Source of the DNA: Doris montereyensis
Lineage: Eukaryota; Mollusca; Gastropoda; Nudibranchia; Dorididae
Direction: 5' to 3'
Length of the DNA stretch: 64,000 nt
Assembly (NCBI GenBank): GCA_037039925.1
Contig: JAXRKP010000480.1
Coordinates: forward strand, 52,501-116,500
The notes under the pieces are model-generated. The model did no database searches. It saw nothing but the letters and a program-made list of their open reading frames with translations, and was not told the origin of the DNA. The position numbers and the translations under genes were made by a program. Below are positions 43,433-58,400 of this stretch, piece after piece. The stretch's first letter is position 1. The number at the start of each line of letters is the position of its first letter.

Positions 43433-46400
43433 CTGTAAGGTCACACAGTGGAAGATAGTTTAATTTTATCATTATGACCTTTGGTGATTGGTGTATGAAC
43501 AGAACAAAATAACAATAAAATAAATAAGACATTCGATACAAAATATACAATTAAATGAGCTTGAACTACTTGTAGAAATAAGAAAAATTTTAAGAGAATA
43601 TTTATTTGGCCATTTTTTTCCCAGTGGAATTTATCATGCAAGACATTTATATCTGGCAGGTATTTTTACATTCAACAAGCCCTAAAATTATGTAGATTGG
43701 TATGTGTACGACGTGTGTGTATCCACATGATTTGTGCATCTAGGTCCTACAAAAAGTGAAGGTGTAAAATAAAGAGCAGAGTCTCTTTAGACATGATGTC
43801 AGCATCTTCAATTTCAATAAAAAGTCATGATGTTGGGGTTTGGAAACAACCTTTGACAGCCTGCTTCACAGCTAAAACAATTGGATACAAAACATACAGG
43901 ATCTCAGAGTTTGACAGCATTAATTGTTTGACCTAGCCCCATTATGATTAGGGGCGGTTGTCATTAATTGCTTGACTTAGCCCCATTATGATTACGGGGT
44001 GGTTGTCATTAATTGCTTGACCTAGCCGCATTATGATTACGGGGTGGTTGTCATTAATTGCTTAACTTAGCCCCATTAAGATTACGGGGCGGTTGTCATT
44101 AATTGCTTGACTTAGCCCCATTATGATTACGGGGTGGTTGTCATTAATTGCTTAACTTAGCCCCATTATGATTACGGGGCAGTTGTCATTAATTGCTTGA
44201 CCTAGCCCCATTATGATTACGGTGTGGTTGTCATTAATTGCTTGACTTAGCCCCATTATGATTGGGACGGTTGTCATTAATTGCTTGACTTAGCCCCATT
44301 ATGATTACGGGGCAGTTGTCATTAATTGCTTGACCTAGGCCCATTATGATTGCGGGGCAGTTGTCATTAATTGCTTGACCTAGCCCAATTATGATTATGG
44401 GACGGTTGTCATTTGAAAGGTAAGTCAGGTTAAATGTTTGCTGCCATTCCAACCAGACCTCCAGTTTGCAAATGTAAGGCATGCTATATTACATATTTCA
44501 AAACCGACACTGTCTCCTTGGGAATGAAAGAATAATTCTGTGAAATTCAATATTGAATATAATGTACTAATTATGAAACTATATTTGTTCTTTCACATTT
44601 CAATAAACATGTAAACAGTTATATTTATATATATCATACACACTATCATTAATGACAAAACACTTACCTTGCATATTGTTAATACTAGAGTGTACCTCAT
44701 AGAGGCCACAGAAATCCCAATGTCTGAAGAAAGTCACAATGTCACATCTACAAAATATACATCTCGTCAAACTGAGACTTTCTCTATTTACCTTTCATGG
44801 TCTTTTGAAGCTGACAGCTTCTGATTTCAACTGGCTTACAAACACCATTAGACAGCAATTAAAGACTAAGGGCCAAATTCGCACACAGGTTTGCCAAGTT
44901 AATTAGCACTCCAAACCTTGTATATTGTTATGGAGCAAGACCTTACAAAAGTTTGTTTTAGCAGTCTGCTAAGCCTAAAAATGATTTGTGACTTTTGCCC
45001 CAAGTCTGAGATCAGCTTAGACTTTCTAATTAAAGACTCTCTCATTAAGTTCACAAGACCCAAATGCCATGCACAGGTTGACAAAAAAGAAGGAGTGAGA
45101 GGCAGGTACTTTAGCAATGGCTTCTTGACAGTGACAGCATGACAAAAATGTCTTACAAAATACTACGTACTGTCCAGTTTCAAGACAATGGAAGACTAAA
45201 GAGTTAGTCTAGAGGCATACAAATCAAAAGATATGCCCAGAAAACAAAGTCTGCATGGCTAGGCCAGCATCATACAATGCAGTAATAGTCTAGGCCCTAG
45301 ACACATATTCCACTCTTCCAGAACAAGAATGTGGCAGTCCAAGCCATAGGTCAAAAGGTTACCAAAGACAACGCTTGACTTGATGCAAATTCAAACAATG
45401 AAACTCTATAATATATTATTTATTTGTGTATAAGTACGTGTTGTATACATTTAAGTAGAAAAATTTGTGTAGTAGACATATGTCCCCCAGGAGTCAAATG
45501 GGAATTTTTTTTTCTTTCAAACATGTAGGCTAATGTGTGCCTTAAAGCATGAAAACTTACCTGCTGCTTCGTCAATATTTTGAGCCAGGATATTTTTCTG
45601 ACTTGAGTGGTTAATAAAGGACAGTTAATAAAGGACACTTAACAGACTCAAGAAAAGATAGAAAAAAGAATTGAGTCTGGCCAAGTGCACTACTTACAAT
45701 CGATTGTGACAAGCAAGCGGCAATGGCCAGGAAGATGACGCCTAGAATGATACCCACAATGTAGTCCACCTGGTACCATGCCAGCCCACCTTCCAAGACC
45801 AAGACGGTATGAAAGAAATGGAACGACTGGATGCCAATCAAACTTACACAACTACACACACCGAAAAAAGATATCCTGAAGAAAAAACAAAACAAACAAT
45901 GATGGCTGACCATTAACACTTGACACATGCATAGTTGGGTTTGCTGTGAAAGCTACGATAGGAGTCTGATGAAATCATCTGACCTTGATCTCAATAACTG
46001 ATTATTATCACTGGACAATGCATGATACCATCTTTCTAGTTCTACACTTGAAGTTGTATGACACGAGTCATAAACAATTTTCATTTGAAACAAACTCTGA
46101 AGGAACATTGAAGTGAAATGAGAAACATGACGGCAAAGGGTTAATTGATGATCTGAGAAAGATGAAATAAAACACGGTAGAAACAATGTAATATCACAAG
46201 TTACCATCTTTTATAGCCAATGACCAAAATACGTTGGATTGGTGATCACACACACACACAAAAATAAAAAGTTGTCAACAAAAGTTCTCTCTCCAGACAT
46301 AGGAGAATGCATATATATGTTATTATAAAGCTACACAATCTCTGTCTACACAACATTTGAAATAAAAAGACTTTGAAAAATGTTGACATTGTTAAAGATA

Positions 46401-49400
46401 TATAGAGGTTTTACTAAAAACAGATGAAATCTTCCACTTCCTATGCGATTATTGTGATAAAAAACAAGTATGAAAAAACACTGGATAGAAAATAATCCTT
46501 AGACTCATTGAAAATTGCCACAACTAGCAGGCATTCACCTGCAATGTAAGCTTTGCACAAAATCACTTGTAATGGATTCCACAGAGAAGGGTTGTGGACC
46601 CAGTAATCTCCAATGACTACTACATGTCAACTATGGCAACGACTGTATGGACGTACAAGTATGGTAAGGAGTTAACAAGCAATTCGGAAAAAGGCAACCC
46701 AAGCCCTAAAAAAATCTGCATGACCAGACTAACGATGGACGGCATATAACAGCTGTGATGATGATGATGATGTATGACAATGGAAACACTGATTTAGGCT
46801 GATCACCATGTCAAGCAAAGGGTCAATATGTGGACACCGTGTAGAAGCTCTGCACCAAACTGAAGTGAATTCATCCTGGCAAAGACTCAATTCTTCACCA
46901 CTGCTAACCACATGAAAAAACAAACACAACAGGCATTGAAGTGCCTCAAATTTTACGAGATCTTATCGCATCTGCCACTACTTTACTAAAGCTGGGAAAA
47001 TGTTCAAAGGGACACTTGCACTTGCATGGATGGTGCCAAAATAAGATTATACCCAAAATCTTCCCCAATGACAAGAACAACCTGTTTGACATTGAAATGT
47101 CAGAATGGGTGTGGGGAAAGGAGGTGTGATTACATGGAAAAATACTGACACTTCTTCAAGGAGGACAATCCAAATTTTCACTAAAACATGGCATTTTGAC
47201 TTTTCAAACACTTGTTGATGAAACGACTTTATTTCAGATTAATGTCCATCAAAACTGACATGAACCATATTCCACAACAAAATCTTTCCTTCACAGTTAA
47301 ACTCATCAACCATAGGTGAGCAATTTTGATTTTTGAAAATTCTCTCAAGAAACAAATTTCTGTAGAAAAAACGCTTGCTGAAAAGTCCATGACAACATTT
47401 TGTAAAGCACTAGGTACTACATCATTAAAATCAAAAAGCAACGAACAGAAAATTTGATGTGGGCAGTCAGTGTCACCCTACTATGAGATGAGATAGAGTA
47501 CATGTGAAGGAAGGTAACAAAAAATGAATAATCAACAAAATAAATCAGATTCTCCACATTTCAAACACACAAGAAGCCCCTACTGAAGCCGATAAATGCA
47601 ACTTCAATGCATAACCTGTCGACCATACGATATGATTCCAACAGGTAGCACTCTCTCACAGTAAAAGGGAACTTACAGACATGAAAGAGATATACATGGA
47701 CATAGGTGAAACTGTCTCACAAGGCAATCCACTGTCAATTTTCGAAGATAAAAAAACTCATTCCTAAGTTTGGCAAAGTAGTTTAAAATCAAGACACTGG
47801 GGGAGGGGGAGGGGGGGGGATATAACCTTACCTTACCGCAAGCGATTCGAAAGAAAGCAAATTTGAGCAGTCTTTTCTACACAATTTGAGCACACATCAA
47901 GTTAGTACTCACTCGTTTTCCCTACTTTTTTTTATTTCGTACAAAGTAAAGATTTAGAGTGTAATAGGGACTTCCCAAAAAGCAGGAGCAAAAAGCACCA
48001 CTTTTTAGTAAGCAATGGCTAAAATGTCATTGACTGCTGCTGTGTGTTTTGTTTTTTTCTCTTGGAACTGGGATTGGAGTGGTGATGCAAATGTACGACA
48101 CTGTGTGTCTTTGAGGAAGGTGTCTTACCCCTAAGAATGCGACGACGTAGATCATACAAGAGAAGAGGGTCATTTCTGAAATGCCAAGGACCATCAGCCA
48201 GTCCCAGCCATAACTGGTGACTACATAGTAGCAAAAGTAGAAGGAGCAGGAACTCAATACCACCAAGGTGCCTAGAAAAGCTAAGAACCAGGCCCTAAGG
48301 AGACAAAACAAGAAGAAAGAGAAAAAAAACCGTCACGTAATGCTTTACAACAACTCTAACAAAGACACAAATTTACAAGGAATAATAGGACATATAAAAA
48401 GAAAAAGGCTGGAAAACGTCTTTTGGAAATTCACATAAATGAGATAGCTGGCAAGTAAATGTTATGATTTTGCATTTGATTTTTGCCTATGATTTTGTAG
48501 TTCAAATCTAACATCAACACAGAAATCAACACCCCCCCCCCTCTCTCTCTCTCTCTAAACCTTCCCCTAATCTAAGAATCCAAAAGAGCTAATTGTCCAA
48601 TCTTGACGACTTAAAAATTTCTCTATAGATACACAAAACTCTGTTCTAACCATGAATAATCATTTCAACATCTTTTGAAGTGTCTTCAATATAATATGTG
48701 TAAGATTTAGATATCTTTAATTTTTCAAGTTTGATGTTTGTGACGAGTGAACTTTTTTTCCAATGATTATCAGTGCCCAAATCGACTGCTGTTAAAATTG
48801 ATTTTGCCTTATTAGCCTGGTTTTTTATATTGTACTTTAAATTGTTGATGTTAAGTTTTTACTCGTGAATTTTGATACTGTACTTTTAATCATTGTCAAT
48901 GAATGAGTTTGGATGTGTGAGACTTCTTTGTTACCTTTAGTAAAAATCCTATTAAGCGGCACTGAGCCTTTTAAACGAATATTGGCACTATACGAATGCC
49001 TTATTACTATCATTAGCCTGTACTATTATTATTCAATGAAAAGTGAATCATAAGTATTCTGGTGGACGCTGCTTTCACAGTAAAACATCCAATGTTCGAA
49101 AACCCAACTTGTCACTGCATGAATTCATCGCATGGTCAAAACTCCATACACTTCCTTCAAATTACCACTTCTGATTTTTAAATTTTTTGTTTCTTTTAGT
49201 GTAACTGATTTAAATAATGCTGAGATGCTTTTTAGCCATGCAAATTTAGTAGAGCAGCAGGAGGGGGGGTTGGGGGAAGGATACTATCTTAAAAGCCAAG
49301 CGTGGACTAGGGAAGGAATGAATGTGGATGGTATGACGGCACTAGGTCATCCCTTACTTGTTTGTTTCATTGAAATTGCCCCCTGTCTACCATATGCCGT

Positions 49401-52400
49401 GATTTACAGGTGAATCAGAGGAAACAGCAAGATGAAAGATAGGTGAAAGACTGAGAGGAAAGAAGTAAATCCTACCAGCTAACACCCACCAGCTCCCTGT
49501 GCTATCCCTTACAACATGCAAGGAGAATATATATAAAGCATGATATCCAAGTTCGCAAGTATGCCTGGTATCAAGGAAGGTGCACATTACACAGACACGA
49601 ATAAACACAAAGATCACGGCAGAAAGTGCGTGTGCCATAAAGGTAGACACATTGTTAAGGAGGGCCTAAAGTAGATTTGACCTCAATAACTGTTTGTCTC
49701 AGAGAAAATCAAAATGGCAATATTTCATAGATCTTATAACTGAGGCTATGACGATTGATGCAGGCAGCATGTGGTGTAAGGACAAGGGAAAACAAAGCAA
49801 AATATGGTGAAGAGAAAAGAAGCACATGCAATTACACTGACTTGTACATGACACTGTAGACCAGTGCTACTCATAGTGTGGCACACTTAACGTCATCAGT
49901 ACGCGAGCCATCGTCTGCCGGTACATGGAGATTAAGAATTTGGCCGTTTTTTAAATTATTACTATGTTAACTATGCTTGTTTCGCTAACTGGTATGTGAC
50001 ATTGAAAAAACAACCTGCCAGTCCACCTTATTTGATAGTTTGAGTGGCACTGTTGTAGACTTTCTTTTTAGCCATGAAGACCATTACAAAAAACGACCTT
50101 AAAATGACCAGACTTTATGAAGAGGTCCACTTTCATGAAATAAACAATGGGGAAACTCACAGGTGTGTTCAGAGAATTGAAAAATTTCTTCATTTGAACC
50201 CCATTATGCTGAGAGTGAAATAAAATATTACAACTGTATTTTTAGAAGCACATTTCAACGCATACCTAAAATATGAAAAGTGATTAGTCCTGTCCTTTGA
50301 CACATACGCCTGATTTTTCCCCCATAGTTTGTGACAATGTGTTTATGTAGATGTCAGCGACGACTATAACAAATATGACACACAATACACTTAACTCCAA
50401 ACAATTGCTGAGACTCCATATAACTTGAAATAAACCAAAACCATAATATCATAAGTACTAGGGTAGAACAAAGGGGAATAAACAAAACTAAACGAGCTCA
50501 AAAGTTGTCTACAACTTTGATGGTTGCAAGCAACAAGGGTTAGCAATAAAATCAAAAGCGGGCAAATTGAAAAGCAGGCAAGGTTAAGGAAAGCTGATTA
50601 CATATCATCAGCAAGCCTGGTAACCCAATATGAAAAATCAAAATAAGCAACAACCAAGCAAGGAAACTGAGGTATGAGGACAACAAACAGGTCAACCAAT
50701 ACAACGTGTCATGCTTCTCATTTCATCCCTGATTACTACACAACATGAAAGCAGAATGACCGGGACGGGGCTAACCAAAACGACCACACCACAACCCATA
50801 ACCAATGGAATAAAATTGAGGTATCATGCATTGTCCAAGAGCATTTTATGCAAACCATCAAAAACATGTCATTTTTTATTATAATAATAATAATAAATTA
50901 ATATAAATAATAATAATTATGAAATCAGACATCAGTGAGAAACACAGGTTTTATATTGTTATCACTATGACAAATACTTTTGTTTTGTTTTTTAACATAT
51001 TGCAGTTAAACATGGCTTGTAAATCAACTGTCAACAATACAAATAGCCTCTGATAATAATTTCTAGTTTGAGTTACCTGTCTCTCAAACAGTTTGTTATA
51101 CTGTAATGTGATATAATGACATATAACATCATTAAAAATATTGTTGAGCCATTTATGCACCTAGAGCTGTTGTAAGATTATTAGTATTATTAATGCATAA
51201 TATATTTCATAGCTGTCAATAACAATTCTCTCAAAGTTTTACAATGAAACCATCTTTAGCCTTACTTGGTGGAATCTATCAACATCATGGACTTTGCTTA
51301 GCGCAATGAAAAGTAAAAAAAAGTAAATTTGTTTTACTGATTCTTCAGACGATAAAAATAGTCCAAATAAAGTTTTCTTTAGATTAAATCAAATTCTGGA
51401 CTACAGCTACAGAATTTTACTGTAAATACAATACAATGTGCAAAACAAAGTGTAACTTATTAATGACTAATTGCAACATCCCTACTCTGTACTATAGAAC
51501 TGTCATCGTAAATTTTCCACTGTAATGGGATCATCAAATTGCTTTCCTTTAAAAACACAAACCTAAATGCATGCAAAAAAGGTGTTGGACAGATTCCCTG
51601 CTAAAATCACAACATGCAGTGGCAAGATAATATGTAGACATTATTATTTGTAATGATTGACATTTACAGTCACAAGATTTTGTTCTAATCTGTAAAATGG
51701 CTCTGTAGATACTTTATTGTGATGCTGTACTTCGTTTTAAAAGAAATTGTACCCTCTTTATTAGTCATAACAGATAACATAAACATAACATTTTATTTAT
51801 GATAAGAAAAAAAAAAAGTTTAACCAAAGAGAAAACAATAAAAACTTTCCAGTCTCTAATAGAAATGGACAAAACTCCGAAAGAATTATATTTGTAATGG
51901 TCCAATGTTTACTTAAGTCGACCCATGGAAATTATTCATATAATAAACTCAGTGATATTGTATGTAACACTGCATCAATTCCTACCAAACAAATGCCTGC
52001 AAAATGTATTGCTTATGGTGGCTAAATTCTCTCATGTATACTTAGTATACCATTTCTACACATAGTTGCAAGCAAAAATCAAAATTCGTACAAGTTGCAG
52101 CCATGCTGGCCATAGAGAATCACATTGCCATTGACTCTTACAAATATATTACGAAAAATGAGTTAAGAAACAGATTATCAGGTTTGCTGAGATATTTTTG
52201 CTATTTTTTGTGTGTTTTTCATAGTTTTCAAGGGTTTTCTTTCCAATTTAATGTTGCATTCTGCAAACCCTCTTCATTCGAAAAGATGTTCCCTGTCAGA
52301 ATTATTTCATTGATCTGAAAGATTTCAATATCTTCTAAAACTAAATCAAAGATGACCTCTAAAAAATCAATGCAGATTGGCCTCAATAATTTACATAGGC

Positions 52401-55400
52401 CTTAATGAGAAACATAATTCCTTAACAATTTCTCTTGTTGAAAACAAAAACCCTTCACAATTCATATTATCCAAGGCAGGGCGTTAAATATTGAATACTA
52501 AAATAACCGAAAACTTAAATTGCCTGTGAGTTTGGGTTGGGCATGCAAATTAATGACTTAAGTTTGCGATGACTCTCTTGAACCTTCTTTTGACCTCAAT
52601 ATACTCACCAAGAAGTCTTTACAGTGTCAAACCTTTTCCCTACAACTAAGCACAATACAACACAATGCAATTTGTGGCATGCGTGTCATATAACAAATTG
52701 TGAAAAGACATGCGCCTAACCCACATGCCTTTGTAATATCGTAATTAAAATATTTATGTCTTTAGAAGTGGTTATTAAGTAAACATAATATAATTCCATT
52801 TCTCCTCGGTATGAGATTTGATAAATGAAATCTTTAACTTTGTGCAGGGTTGGGGATTGCAAACAGGACATGGGATTCAGATAACAGTACAAATAGAACA
52901 CAAAAATTGTACGTATGAAACTGAGGGTCGATAGGTTAAAGCCTTGAAAAGATCCCTTTTACTTATATCAAGTACTTGTGACGATAAGCACACCATGATC
53001 TCTTGAGCCATGTTGTAGGCCTTACTTACTATATATAAACATATCCTTCTACATGTTGCAGTCATTTCATTCTGAGCTCAAACAGAAACAGTTTGGAAGA
53101 CTTGCTAAATTTCATGATACAATAGCTTGGATACTTTATATCACAACACTGTAAAATCTGTTGCATGATTACAATGATCCTTATGTTGGGAAGGAGAGGC
53201 AGGGAGTTTACTCACCATAAATAATTTTAATTTCAATTAGGATTTTAAATCATTTCAATAAAATAATGGCAACTTGGTACAGACATGCCTGAAATTATAT
53301 ATTTTGCGTTTTTCATGTGTGAAAATATTAGATTTAAACTAAAAACAAACAAAAAAAGTATACTTCTGAATACAACTCTAAATCTATAACTACATACATA
53401 ATATATATTTAAAACTACAAAACCAAAAACCCAAAAAGGTTGATAAAAGGAAATTCTCCCTGCGATGGGACGGAAAGCTTGGGTATCCCTGGCATGATAG
53501 GAATATTGCAAAAACTGATGGGAAAACAATAATTCACATTTCCTATTTATTTCAGTATTACATTAATTTGTTCTTACATACCATTGTCACCTTACATTTC
53601 ATCTCAATTATAGAACCCTCTTTTAACTGCATAGCTGCCAACCTTTTCAGATAGAAAATCACTCTGACTGCACAAACTAATTCCAACTTGCACTCTGCCC
53701 CGTAATATGCATGGCAAAAATAACAAAAAGCCCACTGGTCGCTGGCCTTTCTGTCAGTGAAACAGTAGCTTTTGCACATTCAGAATGACGTCTTCAGATT
53801 TCACTCCAATCTCTCAGTCTCTGCCATTGATTTAGGGTGGTTTCTTGAAACAAAATTACAGCTAAGTCCTCGTATGCATACTTTTGGAGGTAAATACAGA
53901 CTTACGGACTCAAAATCCCCCAAAAACGTATTGAACATGTTTTTTTTAAAGTACTGGTTGGATGGTAACTGTAATGAATGCTTCCATTTGATTAAACCAA
54001 GTAAATAAATTAAAGACTAAAAGGCGGCTCATACATTCACAAACTTATTGTGATAACTCTCGTTGATACTCAAAAAGGATTGATTTTAAAGGATATTTTG
54101 ACTTTGAATCATGTTAATGAAAATGAAGATTAAAACATATCAGCAGACTTACCTGTTGTTGTAGCCCACACAGTTGTGAATGTAGGGACAATGGTGATCA
54201 AATTCTATCACACAGCGGTTACATATCCTACAGTGCTTTGCTCTCAAAGGCTTCACTGTGCGACACGTATGACATAACCGTGTTAATGGATTCAGCCCCT
54301 GCTTCCATTCATCAAAATGTGCTACCTGCAAAGGAGTCAAAGATGAGTATCACACACATGTAGGAACTGTCTCCGTTCAAGATGCACTACCATGAAATTG
54401 ATTATTCAAAGCAGATATGATGAACAAAAAAAAAGACCATTTTTACAAAAGGTTCATCATTGTAAGATGTTTTCAAGGTGGATGTTTACAAATATGGGCT
54501 ACAAGATATGGTGCTGACTTTGTTAGAAATGTGTTTAAAGTTCAGATGTCTATGGCATCTTGGTGTGAATAGATATATCCATGAGATTTAATGTCTGATA
54601 CCCCTTTCATAGCTTTCACAAACTTACATCTGTGTTTGGAATAACATTGAAAACTTAAATATATAGATCTAGGTCCAACACTCTTATACAGTAATCATCT
54701 CACAAGATATTTCTTGTGCAATGCTAGTCATAAATTCCTCTCGTTCTTGTGGAGAATGTTAAGATCAGCCCTGTGATTATGAGCGGTAATGCCAGGGTTG
54801 CACACAAAAAATAGCTTCTGCTTTCTTGGCATTTACCCTGTACACCACATGTAGTAAATGTAAGAGAAACTGCAAGATGAAAAACAAGTGAAAGAGTATA
54901 AGGAAAGAAGTAGGACCTTCTAGTAGTGCCCAACAATATCGCATTAAAAGATAGAGATGAAGGATGTAGAAAACATGCGCAAATAACAACACAGGGTAGA
55001 CAAATCACATGCTTCGACTGTTGTAAAAACTCCTTGTACTACACAACCAGACCTAAAACAAACATTAAATAAAAATGTGAAGTGGAATAAAGCCTACCTG
55101 CTTAATGGCCTGATCATATTCTGGAATGTTCCGCGGCAAAAAACCTGGGTCTATAGTATTGGCATGATAAAGGCAAATCCACATGACAACATTGGTTACC
55201 ATGAAAAAGAATATGGAAAAACTGAAGATCATACCACGTCACAGGAAGACACTGGAGGAGAAATAGGGAAAAGTACAATAGAATTCTTCTGCACAGACTA
55301 AACAATGGTAAATGTCTTATTTCATAAAGAAATACAACAGAGTAATAGATTTTATTTTACCCACATCCACAACAACGCTGATCTCCGGGCTTTCAGTAGG

Positions 55401-58400
55401 ATTTTTAAATTTTGCACAAAATGCCTGTTAACAGCTAAGGGATCTTTAACGTGCACAGAATGGTGTGATTTGCACAAGGGACCCCTTTTATCATCCATCT
55501 CCAATGGGACTAGGTGTCTATCCTTCTACCTGACCCAAGGGGGTGGGTTGTTCTCCAAATAATTCAAACAAAATTTTCAACCTGTTGGGCACAAACCCAC
55601 AACCTTTTGGTTGACAGCCTGACAGTTTACTGTATCGTCCTCAGGTAATTATCCCTCTGCCAACTTTGGCTTAAAATGTCAAATGAAAATGGTGAGAGCT
55701 GGAGATTGAAACAAGCACTTCGTAGTTAGAATCATCACAACAACCATGGATTTTGGATACATGTCTTCTCAAAAACACAAATTCTCATACACTCTTCCAG
55801 CATGGAATACGTTTATAAAAGAGAGAGGAAGTGTCCCCAAATGTCAATGCTCTCTTATTTCTGAAACAAAAACTAGACACAAAAAAATCAGCTTACCTTT
55901 ATCAAATACATAGGGTAACCCATAACACGATATTGCACACAAAGAAAAGAAGAGCCATTTTGAGTTTCCTGGTGGTCCAAAGATGATAGCCCTGAAAATT
56001 GATTTAAAGCAGAAAAATAAATAGAAACTCAATATATCAAATATCCTCATTGTGAAATTTAGTAAGTGTTATGAACTTTTATTGATGTTTTCATTTTTAT
56101 CCTTTTTCATTGAAAAAAATGAATGTTAACTCTACAAAATTTGTGTACTCCTTGGTTTGATATCAATTTGTCAATAGTGGAAGTTTAAAATTTCTTTATT
56201 TAAAAATTAAGTTATGGCTATGAAATTACTCTACAGACATCAAGATGAAAGTAAGCTATTTTCCTTTGGCTAGAAAATAAAGCCTCGCTCTGCATTGGCC
56301 AGCAAATCAACCATCTTTAAACCAATGAGCACTAATATATTCTAATGACAGCCCAAAAATCATGAGTGATACATTTAATACAGTAAAGCCAACAGTTACC
56401 CTACCTAGCATGTCTTTCCCTTTAGAATGTATAAACACACATATGACTGTGAATGTGTTAAAAAAAATGGACAGTCAGAGGTATGCTAGAGATTTGATTT
56501 GATTATATCCATAGCTAAGGTGATCTCGGAGTTTTGGTAGGATTTTTGATTTTGCCCAGACTGCCCTGTAAACAGCCATGGGATCTTTAATGTTCACAGA
56601 GTCTTGTGATCTGCACACAGGACTTCCTTTTCATTGTTTGTCTCTGATGGGACTAGGTGTGGATCCACCTACCTGGACCAGGGGTGTAATTTTTACTCGA
56701 AAAATCTCGAGAATATTTTTAACCGCCGCCTGGGGTTTAAACACACAACCTGTTGGTTGAGAGCCGACACCTTGTCTCTGGGCTAACGAGTCCCCCTATG
56801 ACAGGGGAGGTCTAAGGCTAGTACTGACAATACATTTAGCTGTCCAAGGTATCAAAAGCCCAACAAAGGATGATCAGCACTGCCGATCATGGCTGGCATA
56901 TTTTCACCCATGCTTAAGGAGAAAGATGATCTGCTCATTTCTTCAGTGAAAAGAAAGATTTTAACAAATACGTCACACAAGAATTAAGCCCTTGCCCAAA
57001 TCAGGTCTTTTACTCCAAATGGTGTCTTGTAAAAAAAATGATAACAGACATATCATGTGGATGATAGGCTTGGCACGGAGAACTAACCAAGAGACAAAAT
57101 AAGGAACTTTCAATTCAAGTGAATTTAACATTTCCTTTCATTTTTGTTTATAATAAAAATTTGTTTATAAAAAATCTTAATAAATATGAAACAAAACGAA
57201 CCAGCAGTCAATACGAGGTAGCATGCTGTTACGAGCCCTAATCTCAGTTTTCAAGAAGTTGGCTACGTCAGTGTGTTTCCTTCCTGAGGACAACATCAGC
57301 GGGGTCTTGCCATTTATGTCTGCCAATGTAAGCTCTACACCGTCCTGAAATACAAAAAGTAATATTAAAATATCTATCATATAAAATTGTTTCACAAGAG
57401 CAATCACAGCTATGTATCAATCCTTTGCTTCTGTAAAAAAAAAGAAGGAATTTCTTGTTTATATTAAGTTTTAACACAGCGTACAAAACTCGTCCCTCTA
57501 AGTTGGCCGACGCGGTGCTCTGGGTCACGCTGACTGAGGTCAGCAAGGGCAGCCAGGTAGCGTTAGCCCCCTGCTAGCTAACGCATAACGGTAATCTATA
57601 GGTCCAATCAACCAGCTTGTATCCGGCTAAGATAGCCATCGACAACAAATGCGAATGCTTGCCCCAACTTTAAAGAGAGTGTTGCGATAGACTGATGAAA
57701 GAAATTTATCAAGAAGTAAGAAGCATTTCGTCTCCACACAATCAAGGCCTCAATTACAATAACAGACATAGGGTATTAAGTAAAACTTTACACAAGCGAG
57801 TGCCATCAAACATTCACAAAATAAGGACAATACATACATGTACGTTACAAAAACAAAAACTGACAAAAGCAAACCTTGTTCGCACAGCACCAATATTGTT
57901 CAACAAAAAAAATAATTAGAAAGGAAACATAAAATCACAAATACCATCATCTCATCTATCATGCAGGTTTAAATACACCTTACTTTTAATTCAATACGAA
58001 ATGATAATATACTATGAGCTTGTCCAAACCGCCCCGTTTTCCGTTAACCACGGCATAATTCGCAGATTTCGCTAATTTCGGTCCTATTCACCTTGCCCCT
58101 CTCTTCTATACAATGTAGTAGCATAATATGGCTTAACACCACTGAAAAGCTCTATTCAAGCCATTTCCAACCATGCATGGTGACAGGGAATGTGTAATAC
58201 AATGTGCTCTCACACTCTAGTAAACAAGGGTGGTCAGGCGAAAGCCTGTGGCGAGCTGGTGAAAAACCAGCTCACCAGACACCCCTCTCTTTCTTCACGT
58301 TATGCGATAGCTCAATGAATAATAGTCGGCTGATTGGTAAAATCAGATTGTGCTTAAAATAAGCTTTACAATGATACCCATTACTCCCGCCAATGTCAAA

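Noticed and set aside
43915..44415. A CRISPR-like array at the 45-bp repeat
   Set aside because: Units are tandem with no unique spacers; a eukaryotic minisatellite.
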